A DNA stretch of 64,000 bases from Mycolicibacterium poriferae. GTDB taxonomy: Bacteria > Actinomycetota > Actinomycetes > Mycobacteriales > Mycobacteriaceae. Below, in pieces: positions 20,850 to 30,211 of this stretch. A model generated the notes under the pieces. The model ran no database searches. It was given only the letters and a program-made list of their open reading frames with translations, and was not told the origin of the DNA. Each line of letters opens with the position of its first letter. Position 1 is the stretch's first letter. A program made the position numbers and the translations under genes. The stretch covers positions 3,844,001 through 3,908,000 of the forward strand of contig NZ_AP022570.1 in assembly GCF_010728325.1 (NCBI RefSeq), read 5' to 3'.

Positions 20850-21772
20850 CCTGATCTCATAGTTGACGGGTGAGAGTCCGTCTGCGGCGCTGTGTCGTCG
20901 TTGGTGGTTGTAGAAGGTGTAGCACCAGTCGATGACGATGGCCCGCGCTTGGATGGTATCACTGAAAGTGTTGCGGGACAGCACTTCCCATTCCAGCGAG
21001 GAGAAGAACGCCTCCGCGGCGGCGTTGTCGAAGCACGACCCCACTCGTCCCATCGACTGACGCACACCCAGCGTGGTGCACAGCGCCCGGAACGCCTGGG
21101 CGGTGTAGGTCGACCCGCGGTCGGTGTGGAAGATGACCCGCTGAGCTTCGTCGTCGCACCAGATCGCCTCCCGGCCACCACGGGCGACCACGGCCATCTC
21201 CAATGCGGCACACGCCAGCGTGGCGTCCGGATGCCGAGAGGTCGCCGCCCCCAGCAGTCGGCGGCTGTACAGATCGATCACCGTCGCCAGGTACAACTTG
21301 CCGCAGGCGGTGGGAATCTCGGTCATATCCCCCACCCATTTGGTGTTCGGCGCCGCCGCGGTGAAGCCCCGTTTGAGCAGGTCAGGGAACTTCGGCGCGG
21401 TCTTGTCCTGCCGGGTGAGCCGCCGCGGCGGCGGATCCTGCGGGCAACCAGACCTTGGCGGCGCATCGACTCGGCGACCGTATTCTCCGAGACCGTCCAG
21501 CCCAGATCACGCAGATCGGACACCAGCCGCGGCGACCCGTGCACCCCCTTGGCCTTGGCGAACGCGGCCCTGACCGCGTCGTCGAGGGCGGCGCGGCGCC
21601 GATCGGTGTCGGTGTGCAGCCCGTCGGGGTCGCCGGCACGCGCCAGCCACTTGTAGAACCAGGACACGCTGATCCCCAACAAGGCGCAGGTCAAGGAATG
21701 GGGCACTCGGTAGTTGGTCCTCTGGTCGGCGACAAAGCGTGCCACGCTCACTTCGTCGCCTCCTTCACCCAC
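20820..21772 (-). pseudogene. IS3-D copy 1 OrfB, frameshifted
   Basis: IS3 transposase starting with GTG 21772 (MGEGGDEVSVARFVADQ). The first 115 or so residues include HTH_21 ([34 protein letters not shown]). The frame then shifts near 21430 within a GCCGCCGCGGCGGC stretch, and the DDE core continues in the next frame: Asp in VGDMTEIP, Asp in [11 protein letters not shown], Glu in [14 protein letters not shown]. Copy 2 has the identical shift, so it belongs to this element lineage or is a systematic base-calling fault at a palindrome. Confidence 0.85.
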
Positions 21773-22038
21773 AGGACCACCGATCGCTTGAGGACATCAC
21801 GCTCCATCCGCAGCTCGGCGACCTCCCTGCGCAGGCGTTTCAGCTCCTCGAGGTCATCGCGGGTCAATTCACCGCGGCCCTCACGGGCCTCCCGCGCACG
21901 AGCCACCCAGTTACCCAGCGTGCCCTCATGCACCCCGAGATCCCGCGCGACCGCCGCGATCGGCTTGCCCGTCTCCTCGACGATCCGGACAGCACCCTCA
22001 CGAAACTCCCGGTCGTACTTCTTCCGTTTCTCTGGCAT
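21748..22038 (-). CDS. IS3-D copy 1 OrfA
   Basis: 96 residues. HTH segment (REGAVRIVEETGKPIAAVARDLGVHEGTLGNWV) and coiled coil (LEELKRLRREVAELRMERDVLKRSVVLWV). Start ATG 22038 (MPEKRKKYD). The 3' end overlaps orfB. IS256-E is inserted right at the start codon (its target duplication covers 22038-22045), separating the gene from its own upstream end. Confidence 0.9.
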   Translation of the reverse strand: MPEKRKKYDREFREGAVRIVEETGKPIAAVARDLGVHEGTLGNWVARAREAREGRGELTRDDLEELKRLRREVAELRMERDVLKRSVVLWVKEATK

Positions 22039-22045
22039 CTCGACC

Positions 22046-23480
22046 GGGTCCGTCAGATTAACGGTGTAAGCGGCATCTTCGGTTAGGTGGTTTCGCTGCC
22101 CGGCATGCGGTCGGCGAAGGTGATCGCGAAGGCGTTCAGTGCTGGTTTCCAGCGCATGGTCCATCGCTTCTGTCCGGTCCCGGTCGGGTCCAGTGACCGG
22201 GTGACCAAGTATAGGCATTTCAGCGCTGCCTGCTCGGTCGGGAAATGACCGCGGGCCCGGACAGCGCGCCGGTAGCGGGCGTTCAACGATTCAATGGCGT
22301 TGGTCGAACAGATCACCTTCCTTATCTCGGTGTCGTAGTCCAGGAACGGTATGAATTCACTCCAGGCGTTGCGCCACAACCTAATTGCTGCCGGATATCG
22401 GTTACCCCACTCGGCCTCGAACGCGTCCAGCGCCGCCGCTGCAGCCTCAGCGTTGACCGCGGTGTAGATCGGTCGCAACGCCTTGGCGATCGCGTCGCGG
22501 TGCTGGCGCCCGGCGTAGCGGAACGTGCCGCGGATCAAATGGATGACACACGTCTGCACGACCGTGTCGGGAAACGCCGCGCCTACCGATTGCGGCAACC
22601 CTTTGAGTCCGTCGCAGACCAGGAAGAAGATGTCGGCCACCCGCGGTTCTTCAACTCGGTCAGCACGGCCAGCCAGTACTTGGCCGACTCCCCGTCGCCC
22701 TCGCCGGCCCACATCCCCAGTACGTCGCGGTGCCCGGCCAGATCCACCCCGATTGCCGCGTAGACCGGGCGGGGGCCGACCTGGCCGTCGCGGATCTTGA
22801 CGTGCAGGGCGTCGATGAACACCGCGGCGTACACGCGCTCCAGCGGGCGGGTGTGCCAGGCAGTCATCTCCTCGACCACACGGTCAGTGATCCGACTGAT
22901 CGTGTCCTTGGAGACTGCCGCACCGTAGATGTCGGCGAAATGGGCGCTGATCTCGCCGGTGGTCAGCCCGCGGGCATACAACGACAACACCACCTCATCA
23001 ACATCGGTCAGGCGGCGTTGACGCTTCTTGACGATCTCGGGTTCGAAGCTGCCCCGCCCGGTCGCGCGGCACATCGATCTCGATCTGCCCGCACGCATCG
23101 GTGAGCACGGTCTTAGCACGGGTTCCGTTGCGGGAGTTGCCCGAGCCGTACCCGGCCGGATCGTGACGGTCATAGCCCAGATGCTCGGACAATTCCTCGT
23201 CCAGGGCGGTCTCGATGACCGTCTTGGTCATCGCCTTGAGCAACCCACCCGGACCGGTCAGCGATACGCCGGCCTCGCGGGCCTGACGCACCAGCTCCCG
23301 GGCGACCTCGAGCTCGTCGACCTCACGGCTATCCGGGACTGCAATGGCCGCTGCGGCGGCCTCATCATCGGGATTCTGTGATAGCTCCACAGCCACGACA
23401 GTTTCGGTCATCATGCGACCTTTCCGGCCCCGACACACCGGGGCCGATCAGGCCGTTTACACCCTTACTGCGACAGTCCC
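22046..23480 (-). mobile_element. IS256-family element E, copy 1 (1435 bp)
   Basis: Imperfect terminal repeats GGGTCCGTCAGATTAACGG and GGGACTGTCGCAGTAAGGG, each running into GTGTAA. An 8-bp target duplication TCTCGACC lies at 22038-22045 and 23481-23488. It is inserted in the end region of IS3-D copy 1. Confidence 0.93.
22083..23414 (-). pseudogene. IS256-E copy 1 transposase, two frameshifts
   Basis: Mutator-type transposase, about 440 residues when repaired. DDE residues: Asp in VFIDALHVKIRDG, Asp in LVCDGLKGLP, Glu in STNAIESLNARYRR. Against copy 2 it has one extra G near 23054 (GGCGGGGC for GGCGGGC) and one missing G near 22640 (CGCGGGTGG for CGCGGGGTGG). Each copy is normal where the other is broken, so the consensus is an intact gene. 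Start ATG 23414 or 23411 (MMTETVVAVEL). Confidence 0.88.
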
Positions 23481-23589
23481 TCTCGACCCCTATTGTCGAT
23501 GCCTCCACGCTTTCGGGGGAACCTCAGTTGACCCCTGATGGTGGACACCTGACTGGTGGGACTGCTGGTCCCGCGGGAAGGATGTCGGT

Positions 23590-23883
23590 ATGTCGGGCAA
23601 GCGGAAGAAGTACACCCCCGTGTTTCGGGAGCAGGCTGCCCGCCTGGTGATCGAGACGGGTCGTCCGATCGCCCACGTGGCTGCGGAGATCGGCGTGGGT
23701 GAGCAGTTGCTCGGGCGCTGGGTGCGCCAGGCCCGCGACGACGGCGGCGATAATGGCGCGGTGCTTGATGCCGATGAGCGGGCCGAGTTGGAGCGGCTGC
23801 GCAAAGAGAACGCCGAGTTACGGTTAGACCGGCAGTTTTTGAAAAAAGCCGCGGCCTTCTTCGCCTCCGAACAGAACCCGTAG
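23590..23883 (+). CDS. IS3-C copy 2 OrfA
   Basis: 97 residues, same protein as copy 1: HTH plus leucine-rich coiled coil. The slippery heptamer AAAAAAG is at 23842-23848 and orfB follows in the -1 frame, as expected for programmed frameshifting to an OrfAB transposase. Confidence 0.92.
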   Translation: MSGKRKKYTPVFREQAARLVIETGRPIAHVAAEIGVGEQLLGRWVRQARDDGGDNGAVLDADERAELERLRKENAELRLDRQFLKKAAAFFASEQNP

Positions 23884-23885
23884 AC

Positions 23886-24772
23886 GCCTACGTTCTGATC
23901 GAAGCGGAGAAGGCCACCTACGCGATCACCCGGATGTGCGAACTGCTGGAAGTCTCTCGCTCAGGGTTCTACAAGTGGCGCAAGACTCAGGCCGGCGGAC
24001 CGTCGGCGGCGGCTTGCCGGCGCGCCGAGTTGGATGCCAAGGTCGCAGCCTTCCACAAGGCCTCTGACGGCGTGTACGGCGCCCCGCGGATCCTGGCCGA
24101 CCTGCGCGATGGCGGTGAGACGGTGTCGCGCAAGACGGTGGCCGCCTCGATGCGCCGCCAGGGCCTGGCCGGCATCAGCCCGCGCACCTTCTCGCCCGTG
24201 ACCACGATCGTCGATCTGGATGCTCCGGTGCCCAAAGACCTGGTCAAACGCCACTTCGATGCCGGCGAACTCGACCGGGTCTGGACGTCGGACATCACCT
24301 ATTTGCGTACCGGTGAGGGCTGGCTGTACTTGTGTGCGGTCCGCGACGGCTGCAGCAGACGGGTGATCGGCTGGGCCATCGATGACCACATGCGCACTGA
24401 CCTGGTCGAGGCGGCCGTGGCGATGGCCGTGGCGATGCGCGGCGAGCTGGCCGAGCAGGTGGTGCTGCACGCTGACCGCGGCTGCCAGTTCACCAGCGCG
24501 CAGTTGGCCCGGTTCGCCCACGATCACAACCTGACCCGCTCGGTGGGCCGTACCGGGTGTGCTGGGACAACGCCCAGCAGGAATCATTCTGGGCCACACT
24601 GAAAGTCGAGTTCTACGACCGCTACTTGTGGCCCACCCAGGCGGCCGCTAAGCTCGCCGTCGGCGACTGGATCGAGCGGGTCTACAACCGCCGCCGGCGC
24701 CACTCGGCGATCGGCATGATCTGCCCGGTCGACTACGAGAACCGGATCACTCAGACGGCACAAGCCGCCTGA
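23886..24772 (+). pseudogene. IS3-C copy 2 OrfB, one frameshift
   Basis: Reads through HTH_21 and two of the three DDE residues (WTSDITYL, LHADRGCQFTS). It shifts near 24556, where copy 1 has GGGG and this copy GGG in the stretch encoding GRTGVCWDNAQQESFW; the last part (24557-24772) continues in another frame. This single base is the only lesion I see; the copy 1 sequence at this spot is intact. Confidence 0.88.
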
Positions 24773-24796
24773 CCCTGTGTCCACCAAACGGGGTCA

Positions 24797-24962
24797 AGCC
24801 CACAGGGTGCGGGCGTCGGTTTGTCGGGTGCGGTGTTCGTCGACGATGGCGCGGAGCTGGTGGTCGCGGTAGAGGGTCGTGTCCGGGATCCGGTGTAAAT
24901 GGGGAGCACGGGCGTAGGTTCCGCTTCACGACCTGCAAGTCTGCGAAGAAGGAGTCACGCCC
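24797..24962 (-). other. Unassigned remnant between IS3-C copy 2 and IS256-F
   Basis: On the minus strand 24899 to 24797 is an open frame reading HRIPDTTLYRDHQLRAIVDE, then HRTRQTDARTLW. It looks like a gene fragment cut at both sides by IS elements, but I do not recognise the family. Confidence 0.35.
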
Positions 24963-26306
24963 GTGCCTGTTCGAGTATCAGCTACCGATCGCATCCGCAC
25001 CAAGATCGACGCTCTGTTTGCCGAGGATCGGGATCTTTCGGAGACCCTCGAAGAAGTCGCCCGTCTGGGCGCTCAACTGTTGATGCAGGCGGCCCTGGAG
25101 GCCGAGGTCACCGAGTTCCTCGGTCGCGAACGCTACCAACGCGCCGCGGACTGTCCCGACGCTAACGGCGGCTCACGCAACGGGTATCGGCCGGTGATGG
25201 TCAAGACCACCACTGGGCCGGTTACGTTGGAGCGGCCGAAGCTGCGCGGCGCCACCGCAGCGTTCGCGTCGCGGTTGTTCGGCAAGCACGTCACGAGAAC
25301 CAACGCCCTGGAGACGCTGGTGATCGCCTCGTTCGTCCGTGGGCTGTCGGTGCGCGACGTGCAGGCCACCCTCGCCGAAACACTCGGCGATCAGGCCGCG
25401 ATCTCCAAATCCACGGTCTCGGAAGTGTGTAAGGCGATCCGAGCCGAGTACCAGGCGTGGGCGCGTCGTCGACTCGACGAGATCACGCTGGACTACCTGT
25501 TTTTGGACGCGAGCTTCTTTCGGATGCATCCCGGGTCGCCGGCCGAGCCGGTGCTGGCCGCCTGGGGCATCACCACCGAGGGCAAGCCGGTGTTCGTCGG
25601 GTTGGCGCCCGGGACCGGCGAGTCGACCGACGCGTGGGCCGACTTCCTGACCGATCTGGGCGAGCGCGGCCTTGGCACTCCGCTGTTGGTCGTCTCCGAC
25701 GGCGCCAAGGGCCTGATCGCGGCCATTGAACAGATCTACCCAAAAGCGTTGCGCCAGAGATGTCTTATTCATCGACTTCGCAACGTGCTCGCCAAGATTC
25801 CCACCGGGATGCATGCCGAGGTCCGCGACGGCTACTGGGCCATCTTCGATACCACCGATCTGACGGTTGAACCGGGGCCTGGGCTGGTCGAGATCATCGA
25901 CAAGCGGATCGAGGCGTTCGCCGCCAAATACTGCGACCTCTACCCGGCAGCGATGCGGATCCTGCTCACCGACAAAGCAGGGTTGACCGCCTATCTGCGA
26001 TTCCCGGTCGAACACCATGGGCGCGTTCGGCATTCGAATCTTATTGAGCGCTCGTTTGGGGAGACCAAGCGACGGACCAAGGTCATCGGCCGATTCCCCG
26101 GCGAGACCAGCGCCATCAGCTTGGTGTGGGCCGTACTCGACCGCGCCTCGGCCGGTTGGCGCGGCCTGACCATGACACCGGTCGGCACCCGATTGCTCCA
26201 AGACCTACGCCGATCACTGCTCGACCCACCCCGTGAACTGCGGCCGCCGCCCTCCGCCACGAGTGGCGACACCGACCCCGCAGATCCCATTTCGGCCACC
26301 GCGTAG
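24963..26306 (+). CDS. IS256-F transposase (intact)
   Basis: 447 residues, mutator/IS256 family with DDE residues in LFLDASFFRMH, VVSDGAKGLIAA and NLIERSFGETKRR, and the preceding C/H segment RQRCLIHRLRN. The frame is intact, so it is potentially active. It differs clearly from IS256-E and IS256-G. I could not define the element ends; GTGTAAATGGGGAGC near 24893 may be the left end. Confidence 0.92.
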   Translation: MPVRVSATDRIRTKIDALFAEDRDLSETLEEVARLGAQLLMQAALEAEVTEFLGRERYQRAADCPDANGGSRNGYRPVMVKTTTGPVTLERPKLRGATAAFASRLFGKHVTRTNALETLVIASFVRGLSVRDVQATLAETLGDQAAISKSTVSEVCKAIRAEYQAWARRRLDEITLDYLFLDASFFRMHPGSPAEPVLAAWGITTEGKPVFVGLAPGTGESTDAWADFLTDLGERGLGTPLLVVSDGAKGLIAAIEQIYPKALRQRCLIHRLRNVLAKIPTGMHAEVRDGYWAIFDTTDLTVEPGPGLVEIIDKRIEAFAAKYCDLYPAAMRILLTDKAGLTAYLRFPVEHHGRVRHSNLIERSFGETKRRTKVIGRFPGETSAISLVWAVLDRASAGWRGLTMTPVGTRLLQDLRRSLLDPPRELRPPPSATSGDTDPADPISATA

Positions 26307-26381
26307 CGACCCTGTGTTGCTTCGCCGGGTTCAGTTTCCGACTGGAACCGACACCTCCGCTCAGGCAGGAGGACGGCTCTA

Positions 26382-26871
26382 TTACCGCTGGTCTTGACGG
26401 CTTGCCGTGACCAGGTCGATCGGTGGGATGTAGCCGGTGATGCTGTTGATGGTGCGGTGCAGGCCGTGGTGCAGTGCGTCGATGTCGCAGCGGGCCAGGC
26501 CGCCAGCGGTGGCGATGACGTGTTCGGTGGTAAACGCGAGGTCGTTGATGGTGCCCAGAATGCGGCGGTCAGCGGTCTTGGCCACGGCCACCTGCTGGGG
26601 ATCAAGATCGCCCAGCGTATCCACGGGCAGGCCTTCGGCGTGCAGCGCGGCCTGGATCGCCGAGACGACCGGCGGGCCGATCGGGCGCAAGCCCCGCGGC
26701 GGTGACGTTGGGCATGAACACCGAGAACAAGGTCCCGGCGTGGGTCACCAGCAGGCATTTGCGTCGGTCGATCCAGACCATGTGGGCATACCAGTCGGTC
26801 GCGCAGGCTTCGCCGATGGCCGGCTCAGACACCCCCAGCAGCGCCAACACCCTGGCAGTACATCGCAGCAT
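26382..26871 (-). pseudogene. DUF6933 domain protein, frameshifted
   Basis: Begins MLRCTARVLALLGV at 26871 and carries DWYAHMVWIDRRKCLLVTHAGTLFSVF, the DUF6933 core. After NVTAAGL the frame shifts by one extra base near 26692 (CTTGCG where CTGCG would keep frame) and continues RPIGPPVVSAIQAALHAEGLP to SRQDQR. Repaired length is about 163 residues. Function is unknown for the family. Divergent from the gene at 26911 with only 39 bases between. Confidence 0.72.
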
Positions 26872-26910
26872 CACGACCCATGATCGTAGGCAGGGCCGCC
26901 GACGATCGGT

Positions 26911-27537
26911 ATGCAAGAACGCCGTGGCTGGGCGCCGGTACAGTGTGGCGACGTGTTGGTCGCTGATCTGCATCACTTCCTCGACATGCCGCACGACGCT
27001 TCGGGTCCCGCGCGGCGCCTCGCGCAGCACTTGGGCGACATAGTCCGGGCGGGCACCGCCGGCGAGGTCGGTGATCGGTGGGTATCGGCATTGCCGTGTC
27101 GGCGCCGACCGGCCCACCGACGCTGCCCCGGACGGATGACCATCGCCATCGCCTCGGCCGAGGCATCGGCGCCGATCCGATGGTCGTGCAGCGTCTGCGA
27201 CGACGAGGGGGTGATCAGCAACTGGGCAGATTCCCCATACGACCTGCGCCGCCGCGGACTCAGCCTTGCCGACGCCCTCGAGGAGGTCATCGTCAGCGAC
27301 AAGACCGCCGCCGTGTTACGCGACCTGATGCTGCTTGACCCCAACTGCGAGCGACTGGTGTATGGCATGCGCGCCCACCCAAACGGCGCTGCCTTACTGA
27401 CCAATGCCGACGAACTCGAAGAGCTGATCGGGTTCGTGGCCGCCGAAGCCAACCACGAACCCAACCGCCGCCGCCAAGACCGCCTCGACGCCGCGTTCAA
27501 CGTACTGACCGACGCCGCCCAAACCCTCTCCAGCTGA
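26911..27537 (+). CDS. Uncharacterised cysteine-containing protein divergent from DUF6933
   Basis: 208 residues; I do not know a named family. Seen: VADLHHFLDMPHDASGPARRLAQHLGDIVRAG, then LPCRRRPAHRRCPGRM, then WSCSVCDDEGVISNW, a likely metal-binding cysteine cluster, and a C-terminal helical part (LIGFVAAEANHEPNRRRQDRLDAAF). ATG 26911 is used; an ATG at 27136 would lose the N-terminal conserved-looking half. It is one of the two non-IS genes in the archipelago. Confidence 0.6.
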   Translation: MQERRGWAPVQCGDVLVADLHHFLDMPHDASGPARRLAQHLGDIVRAGTAGEVGDRWVSALPCRRRPAHRRCPGRMTIAIASAEASAPIRWSCSVCDDEGVISNWADSPYDLRRRGLSLADALEEVIVSDKTAAVLRDLMLLDPNCERLVYGMRAHPNGAALLTNADELEELIGFVAAEANHEPNRRRQDRLDAAFNVLTDAAQTLSS

Positions 27538-27734
27538 ACATCTCTGGGACCTACCGCATCAGCCCTGGGCGTGCCAAAGCATTCCGCAGCCAAGCTACCG
27601 AACCCGCTGCCCGTTGTCCCCGACACCATCAGCGGCAGCTGCAAGAGGCCTGTCGCTTGAGTCCCCCAACCCGTATGCTCACGACGAAGCCGCGAACCGG
27701 CCGGTGCTTTTTACACCCACTTTCGGACGCGACC

Positions 27735-27846
27735 CCACCTCAGTCTCGAGTTCCCGAACGCGCTTGTTGGCCGCGGCAAGCTCGGCCTGCTCGGCGCGGT
27801 TGAGACCCGGGAGCTGACCGGTGTCGATCAGCTCCTGCCGGCGCCA
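27735..27846 (-). pseudogene. IS3-type orfA fragment
   Basis: Reads RRQELIDTGQLPGLNRAEQAELAAANKRVRELETEV, matching the orfA remnant at 39268-39512. It is cut on the right where IS1634 sequence begins and on the left it runs into unrelated sequence. The 197 bases before it (27538-27734) show nothing I can support. Confidence 0.75.
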
Positions 27847-27867
27847 GCCGTCCCGACTTGGCTCAAT

Positions 27868-28548
27868 TTAGTGCGCACCGTCGCTGCGGTTTTTGAGCAG
27901 AGCGGAGCGGAGGTCGTCGGGTAGCGGGTCAGCGGCGGTGAGGGTCTGGGTTCCGGCCTGGATTTTCACGGTGCGGTAGCGGCGTGCGGTGCGGACGAAT
28001 TTCTTGATGCTCCAGCCGGTCTGGGTCTCGATGTGGTGGCTTACGGCCATCGCGGCGACCACGATGCTCAGGTGAGCCTCGATGGAATCGCGCAGGTGGT
28101 GATAGATCGGGCGGGCCTGCAGGTCGTGCTTGGACATCCGGAAGCTCTTCTCGATGTGCCACAGCTGGTGATAAGCATCGATGACGAACGTCGAGGACGC
28201 GCTGGTCAGGTTGGTGGTGTAGCCCTTCCAGCCGGCCAACGCCCGGGTCTTGGCCTCCAGGGTGCGGTTGACCGCCTTGGTGGCGCCGGCCAGCTGGATG
28301 TAGCGGTTGCGTTTGACCGGAGCGTGCCCGTCCACGGCACGTTCGGCCTTGCGGACCTGCTCGTCGATGCCGCGTAGCGTGCGCCGCGCCCGATCAGCGC
28401 GGAACTGGTAGTAGATGACCCGGTCGGGGATGCCGCGGGTCTTCTCCGCACTGGTGGCCGACCAGGGCTGGGTCAACACCAGGCCGTCGGGGACTGCTTC
28501 ACCGGGATGGCTGTCGCGCCATTCGCGCACCACATCGGGCAGAAACGG
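27868..28548 (-). pseudogene. IS1634-family transposase, C-terminal half
   Basis: Runs from LPDVVREWRDSHPGEAVPDG to the stop TAA at 27868. Contains the family's late catalytic region (DAYHQLWHIEKSFRMSKHDLQARPIYHH, with the Glu of the DDE triad in IEKSFR). Continues the N-terminal half at 35404-36239 across the IS21 insertion. Confidence 0.85.
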
Positions 28549-28911
28549 TGTCGCCTGCCATGAGGATGGGACCAGTGTGACCTGATTTTTGCCAGGGTGA
28601 TGGGGCCACCTGGATTGCCAGTTATGGGACCACCGGCGCGTCGCGTCGGTGGTCTCGTCATTTGTTCGTTCGATCGCCGTGACGGTTCAAGTCACGGAGG
28701 TCGCCGGCATGGCTTTTCGGGAGGTCAGTGTGAACGAGATCAGGGAAGTGCTGCGGGTCTGGCTGGGGGTCGCGGGCCTACCGGCCCCGGGTACCGGACG
28801 ATCGCCGCGCATTGCGGTCTGGACCGCAAAACGGTGCGCCGCTATGTCGAGGCCGCCCAGGCAGCTGGTCTGCGCCGCGACTGTGGTTCCCCCGAGATCG
28901 TGGAGGGTTTC

Positions 28912-29864
28912 TTAAGCCGCTTCGGGCTTCGGTTGGTTTTCCCTGATCTCATAGTTGACGGGTGAGAGTCCGTCTGCGGCGCTGTGTCGTCGTTGGTGGT
29001 TGTAGAAGGTGTAGCACCAGTCGATGACGATGGCCCGCGCTTGGATGGTATCACTGAAAGTGTTGCGGGACAGCACTTCCCATTCCAGCGAGGAGAAGAA
29101 CGCCTCCGCGGCGGCGTTGTCGAAGCACGACCCCACTCGTCCCATCGACTGACGCACACCCAGCGTGGTGCACAGCGCCCGGAACGCCTGGGCGGTGTAG
29201 GTCGACCCGCGGTCGGTGTGGAAGATGACCCGCTGAGCTTCGTCGTCGCACCAGATCGCCTCCCGGCCACCACGGGCGACCACGGCCATCTCCAATGCGG
29301 CACACGCCAGCGTGGCGTCCGGATGCCGAGAGGTCGCCGCCCCCAGCAGTCGGCGGCTGTACAGATCGATCACCGTCGCCAGGTACAACTTGCCGCAGGC
29401 GGTGGGAATCTCGGTCATATCCCCCACCCATTTGGTGTTCGGCGCCGCCGCGGTGAAGCCCCGTTTGAGCAGGTCAGGGAACTTCGGCGCGGTCTTGTCC
29501 TGCCGGGTGAGCCGCCGCGGCGGCGGATCCTGCGGGCAACCAGACCTTGGCGGCGCATCGACTCGGCGACCGTATTCTCCGAGACCGTCCAGCCCAGATC
29601 ACGCAGATCGGACACCAGCCGCGGCGACCCGTGCACCCCCTTGGCCTTGGCGAACGCGGCCCTGACCGCGTCGTCGAGGGCGGCGCGGCGCCGATCGGTG
29701 TCGGTGTGCAGCCCGTCGGGGTCGCCGGCACGCGCCAGCCACTTGTAGAACCAGGACACGCTGATCCCCAACAAGGCGCAGGTCAAGGAATGGGGCACTC
29801 GGTAGTTGGTCCTCTGGTCGGCGACAAAGCGTGCCACGCTCACTTCGTCGCCTCCTTCACCCAC
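28912..29864 (-). pseudogene. IS3-D copy 2 OrfB, frameshifted
   Basis: Same sequence as copy 1 including the frameshift in the GCCGCCGCGGCGGC stretch (near 29520). The DDE residues are present in the downstream frame ([33 protein letters not shown]). Confidence 0.85.
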
Positions 29865-30130
29865 AGGACCACCGATCGCTTGAGGACATCACGCTCCATC
29901 CGCAGCTCGGCGACCTCCCTGCGCAGGCGTTTCAGCTCCTCGAGGTCATCGCGGGTCAATTCACCGCGGCCCTCACGGGCCTCCCGCGCACGAGCCACCC
30001 AGTTACCCAGCGTGCCCTCATGCACCCCGAGATCCCGCGCGACCGCCGCGATCGGCTTGCCCGTCTCCTCGACGATCCGGACAGCACCCTCACGAAACTC
30101 CCGGTCGTACTTCTTCCGTTTCTCTGGCAT
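29840..30130 (-). CDS. IS3-D copy 2 OrfA
   Basis: 96 residues, identical to copy 1: HTH (GVHEGTLGNWVARAREA) and coiled coil (RLRREVAELRMERDVLKRSV). Here the upstream element end is complete, so the native promoter region is retained. Confidence 0.9.
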   Translation of the reverse strand: MPEKRKKYDREFREGAVRIVEETGKPIAAVARDLGVHEGTLGNWVARAREAREGRGELTRDDLEELKRLRREVAELRMERDVLKRSVVLWVKEATK

Positions 30131-30211
30131 CTCGACCCCTATTGTCGATGCCTCCACGCTTTCGGGGGAACCTCACGACGACGATCTGGGCGCGGTCGAT
30201 GACGCGTTGAT

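Larger units (their letters stand above)
20790..23526 (-). mobile_element. IS3-family element D, copy 1, carrying IS256-E
   Basis: Ends are TG(T/A)GGTTCCCCCGA in inverted orientation. A 4-bp target duplication GTTG flanks the whole (20786-20789 and 23527-23530). Removing IS256-E and its 8-bp duplication leaves 1294 bp, exactly the length of copy 2 at 28882-30175. The right flank GTTG overlaps the terminal TTG of IS3-C copy 2. Confidence 0.92.
23529..24796 (+). mobile_element. IS3-family element C, copy 2 (1268 bp)
   Basis: Same ends as copy 1 (TGACCCC to GGGGTCA), plus orientation. Two bases longer than copy 1, which is the net of the one-base differences seen in orfB. Its left end was later flanked by IS3-D copy 1. 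Confidence 0.9.
28882..30175 (-). mobile_element. IS3-family element D, copy 2 (1294 bp)
   Basis: Starts TGTGGTTCCCCCGAG and ends CGGGGGAACCTCA. A 4-bp duplication CGAC flanks it (28878-28881 and 30176-30179). It is inserted in istA and lacks the IS256 insertion present in copy 1. Confidence 0.95.

Noticed and set aside
19401..24796. Recent inversion between the two oppositely oriented IS3-C copies
   Set aside because: Exchanging flanks in mind did not recreate a target duplication at either copy, so there is no sequence support.
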